Assembly (NCBI GenBank): GCA_963519845.1
Contig: CAUQNX010000002.1
Span: 186,001-250,000, forward strand
Source of the DNA: Moellerella sp963519845
GTDB taxonomy: Bacteria; Pseudomonadota; Gammaproteobacteria; Enterobacterales; Enterobacteriaceae
DNA length: 64,000 bases
Direction: 5' to 3'
The position numbers were made by a program, and so were the translations under genes. Shown here one piece after another: positions 56,350 to 64,000 of this stretch. The notes under the pieces were generated by a model, which worked only from the letters and a program-made list of their open reading frames with translations, ran no database searches and had not been told where the DNA came from. Positions within the stretch are counted from its first letter, which is position 1; each line of letters starts with the position of its first letter.

Positions 56350-56360
56350 TTTTCGATCCC

Positions 56361-57146
56361 TTAATTCTGATGAACATTTAAATGGAATAACTGATTAAAA
56401 TTCTGAGTGGTAATTTCAGCTAATCGCTCAACACTCACGCCTTTTAATACCGCCATATATTCAGCAACAGCTCGGACATAGGCAGGCTGATTCTCTTTAC
56501 CACGATAAGGAACAGGCGCTAAATAAGGGGCGTCTGTTTCAATCAAGATACGATCGAGCGGCACAATACGCGCAGCTTCGCGGATCTGCTCGGCATTTTT
56601 GAACGTCATAATGCCTGAAAATGAGATATACATACCTAAATCTAATAGCCTTTTTGCTGCCTCACTATCTTCAGTAAAGCAGTGCAGCACGCCACCGCAA
56701 TCAGCTACTTGCTCTTCACGCAAAATAGCGATGGTATCTTCTCGTGCATCTCGCGTATGAACAATAACGGGTTTGTTGACCTGGCGTCCAATACGAATAT
56801 GCTGGCGAAATGACTCTCGCTGTAATTCAGCATTCTCTTTTTGATAATAGTAATCTAAACCTGTTTCACCTAAAGCAACGACCTCGGCTTGAGCCGCCAA
56901 ATTCGCTAAACGGTCAAAATCTAGCCCCTTATCCAAGTCAAGAGGATGAATACCACATGAAAAAGCGACATTGTCGCGCTCGCCAATCAGCGCCTTCATT
57001 TTATCGAAGCCTTGCAGCGAGGTGGCAACAGCCAACATAAATTTCACATCTTGTTGCTGTGCTTTGGCAATAACATCATCAACGCTAGTATGTTGTTTTT
57101 CATAATCTAAACAATCAAGATGGCAGTGTGAATCAACTAAAAACAT
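56361..57146 (-). CDS. ycfH: TatD-family metal-dependent hydrolase YcfH
   Basis: A 261-residue TIM-barrel hydrolase. Metal-binding motifs are DSHCHLD at the N-terminus, ALGETGLDYYY, VIVHTRDA and ILIETDAPYLAP. Family members have DNase or D-aminoacyl-tRNA-related activity; the cellular role of YcfH is unsettled. It lies 16 bases after holB, continuing the pabC-mltG-tmk-holB group. Confidence 0.94.
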   Translation of the reverse strand: MFLVDSHCHLDCLDYEKQHTSVDDVIAKAQQQDVKFMLAVATSLQGFDKMKALIGERDNVAFSCGIHPLDLDKGLDFDRLANLAAQAEVVALGETGLDYYYQKENAELQRESFRQHIRIGRQVNKPVIVHTRDAREDTIAILREEQVADCGGVLHCFTEDSEAAKRLLDLGMYISFSGIMTFKNAEQIREAARIVPLDRILIETDAPYLAPVPYRGKENQPAYVRAVAEYMAVLKGVSVERLAEITTQNFNQLFHLNVHQN

Positions 57147-57162
57147 ATTTTACTCTTATTTT

Positions 57163-58158
57163 TTATACTGTTGTTACCCGCAGTTGCGATTCCCAGTTTA
57201 ATAACTGGCTGGTGAGAAGCAACTCTTGGTTCAAACTTAATACAGTGGATAATTGGTGATAACAGGTTTGCCATTCATCAAAAGCTTGTAATAACTGAGA
57301 GGCGGATTGCACTCTAGCAATTTGTTCCACTAAGGCGATCTGATCTTGATTAGTACAAAATTCACTCGCCCCCTGTTGGAACTTGATCGCATCAGCCAAA
57401 AAGCCTAATAACCAGTGAATACGCACAGTCCCATCATCTTGATTTAGTGCTGGCAATAACGATAGCATGTCAACTTGCTGGAGAGAATCAGCTAATGAGT
57501 GACAAAAGGCTTCTCTTTTTTGCCAGTTCGCGGCGACTAACAACTCAGCGGCCGCGATAGGCGCACCCTGTGACAGTCGCAATGCAGTAATCGCATTGGG
57601 TAAATAGCTAACACCCGCATTTTTTTGCAGCCAATAGAGCGCAATATCATCTTCAGGTACGGGAAGATGATGATAGGCACAGCGGCTTCTTAGCGTCGCA
57701 AGTAAGCTTTCGGGACGCTCGCTTTGCAGTAGAAAATAGGTTAATTTCGCTGGCTCTTCTAAGGTTTTCAATAAGGCGTTGGCAGCGGCATCCGTCATAG
57801 CTTCTGTCGAGGGTAACCAAATCACTTTGGCGCCACTTTGATGGGAGTGAGAAGATAATTTTTCGATTAGTTTTCTCACTGCATCGACGCTAATAGAATT
57901 TTTCCCTTTTTCAGGCACTAATTCGTAATAATCTGGGTGCGTCTTAGCAAGCATCAAACGGCAACCATGACAGTGACCACAGCTTTTTAATCCTTCCGGT
58001 GACTGACACATCAGCCAGCGACTAATACCATAACAGAGAGCATCTGCGCCATTACCAGCCAAAGAGTGAATTAAAAGCGCATGATGTCCACGCCCTTGCT
58101 GACTGGCATTAATGATCTGACGATAGGTTTGATTCAGCCACGGATACCAATTTATCAT
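57163..58158 (-). CDS. holB: DNA polymerase III subunit delta'
   Basis: A 331-residue clamp-loader subunit. The zinc-binding module is CGHCHGCRLM (about residues 61-70). VIWLPSTEAMTDAAANALLKTLEEPA and the SRC-like LLATLRSRC sensor region are conserved. Like other delta' proteins it lacks a usable Walker A. It starts directly after the tmk stop. Confidence 0.95.
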   Translation of the reverse strand: MINWYPWLNQTYRQIINASQQGRGHHALLIHSLAGNGADALCYGISRWLMCQSPEGLKSCGHCHGCRLMLAKTHPDYYELVPEKGKNSISVDAVRKLIEKLSSHSHQSGAKVIWLPSTEAMTDAAANALLKTLEEPAKLTYFLLQSERPESLLATLRSRCAYHHLPVPEDDIALYWLQKNAGVSYLPNAITALRLSQGAPIAAAELLVAANWQKREAFCHSLADSLQQVDMLSLLPALNQDDGTVRIHWLLGFLADAIKFQQGASEFCTNQDQIALVEQIARVQSASQLLQAFDEWQTCYHQLSTVLSLNQELLLTSQLLNWESQLRVTTV

Positions 58159-58806
58159 TTATTGTTCCTGCTGGGCTAACCAGTGCAACAAAGTCTGTTT
58201 AATACTATTTTGCACTTGCTCGATAGTTTGATTGGCATTGACGGTTTGAATGCTCACATCTTCTGCGGCTAATTCAAGATAACGAGCTCGAGTACGATGG
58301 AAAAAACCGAGTGACTCTTGTTCAATTCGATCGAGTGCGCCTCGAGAGCGCGCACGTTCAAGACCAATTTCCGGTGGTAAATCCAAATAGATAGTTAATG
58401 CCGGTTTGAAGTCCCCTAGCACTAAATCACGCAAGGATTTCATGAGTTTTTGGTCAAGACCGCGCCCCCCGCCTTGATAGGCCTGAGAAGAGAGATCATG
58501 GCGATCACCGATCACCCACTGACCCGCAGCAAGTGCGGGTTTAATCACGGTTTCAACTAGCTGAACGCGCGCAGCATATAACATCAGCAGCTCAGCTTTA
58601 TCCGTAATGGGATCTCCCTCAACGCCCTGTTTAATCAGATCGCGTAATTTTTCGGCTAAGGGTGTGCCACCGGGTTCACGGGTAAAGGTAATATTATGAA
58701 TACCGGACTGATTAAGGGTTTCAACTAGGGTATTAATCGCCGTTGTTTTGCCTGCGCCCTCTAATCCTTCAATAACAATATAATTATTTTTCATGCTTTC
58801 CATCAA
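58159..58806 (-). CDS. tmk: Thymidylate kinase
   Basis: A 215-residue P-loop kinase that converts dTMP to dTDP. The P-loop is EGLEGAGKTT, the DR(Y/H) motif is GDRHDLSSQAYQG, and the LID region (RSRGALDRIEQ) is Arg-rich, as in the E. coli type. ATG overlaps the mltG stop by four bases; ATG at the next-but-one codon is an alternative. Confidence 0.96.
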   Translation of the reverse strand: MMESMKNNYIVIEGLEGAGKTTAINTLVETLNQSGIHNITFTREPGGTPLAEKLRDLIKQGVEGDPITDKAELLMLYAARVQLVETVIKPALAAGQWVIGDRHDLSSQAYQGGGRGLDQKLMKSLRDLVLGDFKPALTIYLDLPPEIGLERARSRGALDRIEQESLGFFHRTRARYLELAAEDVSIQTVNANQTIEQVQNSIKQTLLHWLAQQEQ

Positions 58807-59825
58807 TTCTGTGCTTGTATCTGACGATAAACTTTCACCGCACGATTATGTTCATTTAGGCTACGGCTAAAGGTATGACCCCCTTTGCCATCAGCGACAA
58901 AATATAAGTAATCCGTTTTATCAGGATGCGCTGCGGCTTTAATTGACGCAGATCCTGGCATAGCTATGGGCGTTGGCGGTAATCCATCAATTTGATAGGT
59001 ATTATAGTCGGTATAATTGTTTAAATCGCTGCGATAAATGGTGCCTCGATATTTATCACCCAAACCATAGATCACCGAAGGATCTGTCTGTAAACGCATT
59101 TTTTGCTTTAAGCGATTAGTAAAAACCGACGCGACCAAAGCTCGTTCACTGCCGACACCCGTCTCTTTTTCGATAATCGACGCCATGATGAGCATTTCAT
59201 AAGCGGATTTATAGGGTAGATTTTTATCACGCCCTTGCCACTCCTCATCTAAGTATCCTTTCATTTTTTGATTAGCGCGTTTCAGGATCTCAATGTCACT
59301 GGTATTAGCAGTATAGTGGTAAGTGTCAGGATAAAACCAACCTTCGAGTGCTTCGCCATCACGCATACTGAATAATTTATTCAGTTCTGCAAGAGATTTT
59401 GTATCAGACTCATGCTTTATATAAGGTGCATCACGCAGCTGTGCAGTCCAATCACTCAGTCTGCTCCCTTCAATAAAACGAATACTAAACTGAGCCTCTT
59501 TACCACTCGATAGAAGTTCGAGTAGCTGGCCGATAGTAATATCAGGATTAATTCGGTAAGTTCCCGCTTTAAATTGCGCGAGATCTGGCTGTAATTTAAG
59601 TAACCATTGAAATGAGTCATTGCTCTCAATCACTTTTTGTTGCACTAATAATGTTTCTAACGCAATACGCCCCGTGCCCGCAGGAACAGTAAAAATAAGC
59701 TCAGTTTTCAATGAAACGGGCGCATTTTTATAATCAAGAACCTGCTTATAGAGTATATAGAGCGCAACTATAGCTAATGCCGCTACAATCGCAACCGCGA
59801 TCAAAATTTGTTTTACTCGTTTCAT
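58803..59825 (-). CDS. mltG: Endolytic murein transglycosylase MltG
   Basis: A 340-residue single-pass inner-membrane enzyme that cleaves nascent glycan strands. It has an N-terminal helix (about residues 8-27), a LysM-like domain, and the YceG domain with catalytic Glu in MASIIEKETGVGSERALVA, followed by TDPSVIYGLG and PPTPIAMPGSASIKAA. It lies in the conserved pabC-mltG-tmk order. Confidence 0.95.
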   Translation of the reverse strand: MKRVKQILIAVAIVAALAIVALYILYKQVLDYKNAPVSLKTELIFTVPAGTGRIALETLLVQQKVIESNDSFQWLLKLQPDLAQFKAGTYRINPDITIGQLLELLSSGKEAQFSIRFIEGSRLSDWTAQLRDAPYIKHESDTKSLAELNKLFSMRDGEALEGWFYPDTYHYTANTSDIEILKRANQKMKGYLDEEWQGRDKNLPYKSAYEMLIMASIIEKETGVGSERALVASVFTNRLKQKMRLQTDPSVIYGLGDKYRGTIYRSDLNNYTDYNTYQIDGLPPTPIAMPGSASIKAAAHPDKTDYLYFVADGKGGHTFSRSLNEHNRAVKVYRQIQAQN

Positions 59826-59881
59826 TTATTACTCATCATTTGGTTTGTGCTTATATATAGCTTGATGTTAGTGACGCACTT

Positions 59882-60706
59882 TTACTGACATAAAGGCAGC
59901 AAATAGTTAAATAGACTGCGTGATTGATAGCCCCACTCAGCTTGCCCTGCCTCTATGCGGATCCGATTTACCGGAAGTATAGGCATTAAACTATTTGAGA
60001 TCATCACCTCATCACAATTAGCTAACACCTGAGGATAACGTTCTACTTCAGATAAAGTATAAGAACTATCGGCTAATTGTTCGATAATATGCTTTCTCAT
60101 CAAGCCATTAACGCCCGAATGAGTCAATGAAGGCGTAAAAACTTGCTCTCCCTGTCGCCAAAAAATATTGGCGCTGCAGCACTCAATTAATTGGCCATCA
60201 GTATCCAAAACTAATGCTTCGTCGACATTTTGTGCATCAATATCTTGCTTTATCAATACCTGCTCTAAGCGATTTAAATGTTTAATACCAGCTAAAAATG
60301 GATTTTTACTGATAGGAACTTGGCTAATCGACAAACAGACCCCTGACAGCTGTAACTGTGCATAATGAGTCGGATAAGAATTGAGCGATATAATCACTGT
60401 GGGGGTATGGAAATTTTGACTACTATAGCCGCGACCACCTTGCCCACGACTAATGATAATTTTCAGCACTACCGCCTCAACATGCTGCTGTGCAATTTCC
60501 TTAACCTGCTGGATCAGCTCCACCCAATCGGGCTGAGGCAAATGCAACCGAGCTGAGTCTTGCTGCAAGCGAGTAATATGCTGACTAAGGAAAACCGCCT
60601 TTCTTTTCACCACTTTTAATGTGGTAAAACAACCGTCACCAAAGTGTACTGCGCGATCATTCACCGCGATAGTTAGGCTCTCTTTGCCATTAATCCAATA
60701 AGTCAT
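59882..60706 (-). CDS. pabC: Aminodeoxychorismate lyase PabC
   Basis: A 274-residue class IV PLP enzyme that makes p-aminobenzoate for folate. The PLP-binding Lys is in AGIKHLNRLEQVL, with VISRGQGGRGYS-like and DEALVLDTDGQLIECCSANIFW segments. ATG at 60706 gives the family start; the frame extends upstream 11 codons without homology. In E. coli fabF lies directly upstream; here a divergent toxin gene does. Confidence 0.94.
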   Translation of the reverse strand: MTYWINGKESLTIAVNDRAVHFGDGCFTTLKVVKRKAVFLSQHITRLQQDSARLHLPQPDWVELIQQVKEIAQQHVEAVVLKIIISRGQGGRGYSSQNFHTPTVIISLNSYPTHYAQLQLSGVCLSISQVPISKNPFLAGIKHLNRLEQVLIKQDIDAQNVDEALVLDTDGQLIECCSANIFWRQGEQVFTPSLTHSGVNGLMRKHIIEQLADSSYTLSEVERYPQVLANCDEVMISNSLMPILPVNRIRIEAGQAEWGYQSRSLFNYLLPLCQ

Positions 60707-60996
60707 CAGCGATTTTACCAATTTATACAAGTAAATCATAAAGTAACATAATTAGTTTTATCATAAACTAAAGACTTCACCACTGCAAAAATTATACTGT
60801 AAATAATCCTTGTTAAGATAGAAGATCACTATATTAATTTAATTTATTCCCATATTATAAATATGGATTAATTAAAATTAGAGCATGTTTAATATTTAAT
60901 ATTAACGATGTAAGTCACAAATATATATTAATAAAAGATAAATTCATCTTTCTATATGCTAGTTTTTATTTTTATCAAAATTCATGAGTATTTTCT
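60707..60996. other. Divergent intergenic region between pabC and the toxin gene
   Basis: 290 bases, extremely AT-rich, with the promoters of both genes. I see no attachment site, tRNA or repeat that would explain the toxin insertion. Confidence 0.45.
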
Positions 60997-62711
60997 ATGC
61001 CAAAAAAAATAAGCAGAAAAATTTCATTTAAACAAGATGATATTATTAGTATATGGAATCGATTAGGAGGAACTAATACAGCAAATAAATTTCTAATGAT
61101 TCAAAATGAAAGTATAGATAATGATTTAATTAATGGCCTATCTTATGGACTGACAACTGAATTTTTAATTTACTCAGCAAGTAAAGAATCCATTGACTAT
61201 ATAAATCAAATGAAACACTTACCTAATATAATTAACAAGCATAATTATATTAAACAAAGCACACTCGATACAGTTTATCTAAAGGCAAGAAAGGAGCATG
61301 CCATAGCATTATTCAATAAACATTTAATAAACATTATTAACATTCAAGGAAAATATGATTTTTGCGACCAAGTTTCAAATTTCAAGCTAGACTTTAAAAT
61401 ACCATCCATTCATAACAATGAAGACTTTAATCTATATCTAGATAGACTATATAATTTTAATAATAAAAACAATCCTAATAGAAATAGCCCCTATTGGAAT
61501 GAGTTTAATGAAAAATCGTATATTTTAATGAAGAAATATTATGAAGGTATATTCTCACCTACAGATGAGTTTAAAAAAACGACTGAAAGAGAAATTTACG
61601 ATAGTATAGGCTATAAGTACATTAAAAAACTGTATCCAGAAAACAGTGAAGAAAAATATAAATTAAAAAATGACCTGTCATTATATGACATAGTCACGTT
61701 ATTAGATGTTTCCCGATACCAGATATATAACGATATTTTGAATTCAGTTAATAGTAGACTAATAAATCATGGTTTATCTCCTACTGAAGTGCCTATTAAT
61801 TCCGACGTTTTTTTTATCATGACAATATTTCTCACACAACACTCAATAAATTATTAGATGATATTCTCATTAGTCAAAAATCGAAATATTACTATCTATT
61901 TAGCACTGAACATGTAATGGCAATAACTATAGAAAAAGATGAAACCACAGGGAAGTTTACTTATAGATTTTTTGATGCTAATAATGAAATTATTGAATTT
62001 TATTATTTTTTTGAATTTAAAGAATATTTAAAAAAAATGGCAAATAAATATAGCCTCTATTATGGTTTTAGATCGTTAAAAGATAATGATTATACGATTT
62101 TTGTTAGAGAGCACAAACTGACGCCAGAAACTAGAACTCTAACTGGACTAGAGAAAATAGAACTAAATGATATAGACATCACCGCATCCACACTATTAGC
62201 TCAGAAAAAAATAAAAATAAAGCTAGATAAAAACACCCACATTACTTTTAATGAATTTGACAGAAAAAATAACATTTTAAAAATAAAAATGACCAATCTT
62301 AACAATGAGATCATTATATTTACAGATATAATTAATATATATGAATTAAAATCACGCTTAAGCGAAAACACTAAAATTACTGAAACTTATAATGGAGAGA
62401 TTATTTTTCTAAGTAAAGAGCAGTATAAAGTTTATAAAATCATCAATCTGGAAGATATATTAGAAATAAAAAATTATAATTTAGATGTTATCTCCGAAAA
62501 ATCGTCAACTCAACTTAGTGAAAATCTTGATGATTTTTTTCAACAAGAGATACCGGTTACCTTCAGATCTAATGAAAAATTACCGACAATAATTATTAAT
62601 AATGAACTTCCTATTGAGTCAGAACTTGGGTGGATTGACCCCATAGAAAATCCAAAATTAATCCCACAACATTCAGCAGAAGATCAATTAAGATTAGATG
62701 AATCTGATTAT

Positions 62712-63215
62712 GAGCACAATATCATTTTTCAGCTTCAAGATGATCCTGAAAATATTAATAATGTATCTGCTCGTATGATAGGTAAACATCCTAAAGATAC
62801 CACGCTTATTTTATTTGATATTATCAATAATCAATATGAAGTAGTTTATGGCGACATAAACCGCGCTGTTAAAGGAAAAACACGCTGGTTTATTGCTGGT
62901 CACGGTCGTTTCAAAAAAGATGAACCTACACTGTTTGCTCACCTTTCCCCTCAACAACTTGTTGACGGATTAGCTAATATAAAAATTAAGCTAACCAGTT
63001 TACAATCACCCGATAAAATTGTTTTAGGTGGCTGCAAATTAGCAGCAGGTAATATACATGAGAACTTTGCTCGTAATAGTATCCCTTTATTCTATCAAAA
63101 AGGATTTGATGTTCCTATTGTCGCCTATAGTGAAACCGTCTATACCGAAATAGATGGGTCCAAATATATGCATAGTAGATTAGACACTAGAACGGATGAG
63201 TTTAAAAAAGTCTAT
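62712..63215 (+). other. C80 (CPD-type) autoprocessing protease domain
   Basis: Encodes HNIIFQLQDDPENINN through to the MHSRLDTRTDEF region. The catalytic His (GHGR) and Cys (GGC) are both present at the spacing seen in MARTX and clostridial toxin cysteine protease domains, which are activated by inositol hexakisphosphate in host cells. Confidence 0.7.
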
Positions 63216-63593
63216 TCATGGGATAAGATAAATCAGCAGATATTAATAAATAATGAACCAGAAATTCTATTATTAATAGATAAATTAAAAAACAATGAAA
63301 TAGATTACGATACGTTTATTAGAAATAACAACAGTATATTATCTCTCTATTTTAAAAATGAATATAATGAACTTGACCAAGATCTTATCAAAAAAGTTAT
63401 TTACAGTAAAAATGGCTATGAGCTTTTTCAAGAAATAACAACCTCACAAACCCCTCGAATAGAAGGAGGGTTTTACCAAGAAATAGTTAATAAACTAAAA
63501 ACTGAGGGCATTGATAAAGTACCCTTATGTCGAATTATCGATAATGAGTATATTGAAAAAAATCCAGATTTAAAAAATAAAAATATCACTGGC

Positions 63594-64000
63594 GATATCG
63601 ATATTATATTTAGAATAAAAGATAGTGAATCAATCCGCAATAATGTAGAAAAACTGGCACTTAAAAACCCCAATAATACAATTATTTTTCAGGTAGATGT
63701 TGTTAATCATAAGTTATATACTGAGTACGGTAATTTGGACCAACTTGAAGCAGCTCAAAAACAATCTTGGAAAATTGTTGACTTTATTGATAGAGAAGAA
63801 TCACTTTCTGGCGTATATGCACTATTATTAAGCAATGGACTCTATCTCGCTAAATCAAGATATAATTTACCCCCACCTAAAAATATAGAAATTATTAATA
63901 CTAACCAATATAGAAAAACTTACTATTTAAATGAATCATTAACTTTAGCCAATGAGTTACTTAAAAATTTAAGAGCGAAAGATATTCATTCTAATTTATA
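63594..64000 (+). other. Second, degenerate C80-like domain (partial)
   Basis: DIDIIFRIKDSESIRNN with TIIFQVDVVNHKLYTEYGNL and SWKIVDFIDR lines up with the start of the first C80 domain (IIFQLQDDPENINN, TLILFDIINNQYEVVYGDI, RWFIAGHGR). The GHG of the active site reads FID, so the His is lost. The rest lies beyond the window. Confidence 0.55.

Larger units (their letters stand above)
60997..64000 (+). pseudogene. Large toxin gene, C58- and C80-peptidase-like domains, frameshifted, 3' partial
   Basis: The first frame (60997-61857, 286 aa) ends just after an eight-T run at 61808-61815. One extra T joins it to a frame open from there to the window end with FYHDNISHTTLNKLL. The first domain resembles YopT/LifA cysteine proteases: NGLSYGLTTEF (Ser codon 61141, where Cys is expected), EHVMAITI (His codon 61911) and YRFFDANNE (Asp codon 61974). 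A C80 autoprocessing domain (62712 to about 63215) has TRWFIAGHGR (His codon 62901) and VLGGCKLAAG (Cys codon 63033). From 63594 a second, C80-like unit begins without the His. Such toxins glycosylate or cleave host proteins; the target is unknown. Very AT-rich, a sign of transfer. It could still be expressed by slippage. Confidence 0.7.

Overview
The window looks like a chromosomal segment of an enteric gammaproteobacterium of the Morganellaceae, most likely Providencia or a close relative. The evidence is AT-rich DNA, an E. coli-like housekeeping order (icd-rluE-nudJ-mnmA-hflD-purB-phoPQ-roxA; pepT; cobB; lolEDC/mfd; ndh; nagZ-thiK-lpoB-hinT-tatD-holB-tmk-mltG-pabC) and a Yersinia/Morganella-type ureABCEFGD cluster without ureR. 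The species call is inference.

Region 1 (1-7.3 kb) is a contact-dependent inhibition (CDI) locus. It holds the 3' part of cdiA with a VENN-delimited colicin D-like toxin tip and a colicin D-type immunity gene. A truncated IS256-type transposase follows. Then comes an orphan cdiA-CT module made of a 1.1-kb near-perfect direct repeat of cdiA, a different toxin tip broken by a one-base frameshift, and a DUF4926-like partner. A decayed hicAB pair closes the region. The toxin modules end in matching hairpins followed by the same IS left-end sequence.

Region 2 (7.8-24.3 kb) is a urea/nickel/ammonium island: ammonium channel, nickel ABC transporter nikABCD, ureABCEFGD, urea channel, Kch-type potassium channel, an ArsB/NhaD/SLC13-type permease, a detached NikE-like ATPase and a tandem pair of CrcB fluoride channels. 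Together these bring in urea and Ni, assemble urease, and handle the ammonium, ions and possibly fluoride (a urease inhibitor).

Region 3 (24.3-60.7 kb) is core genome: a FUSC-family membrane protein; icd; rRNA/tRNA modification genes; purine synthesis; PhoPQ; the ribosomal oxygenase RoxA; the cysteine-catabolic pair cyuA/cyuP; peptidase T; an atypical SDR; sirtuin CobB; the LolCDE lipoprotein exporter; Mfd; a YcfJ-like protein without its glycine zipper; Ndh; and the nagZ-to-pabC group (peptidoglycan recycling and synthesis, thiamine salvage, DNA polymerase III delta', thymidylate kinase, folate).

Region 4 (61-64 kb) begins a very AT-rich toxin gene that runs off the window. It sits where fabF lies in E. 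coli. It encodes a YopT/LifA-like (C58) domain with Ser at the expected Cys position, a C80 autoprocessing protease domain with intact His/Cys, and apparently a second, degenerate C80-like unit. The reading frame is interrupted at an eight-T run. No tRNA, rRNA or CRISPR array was seen.
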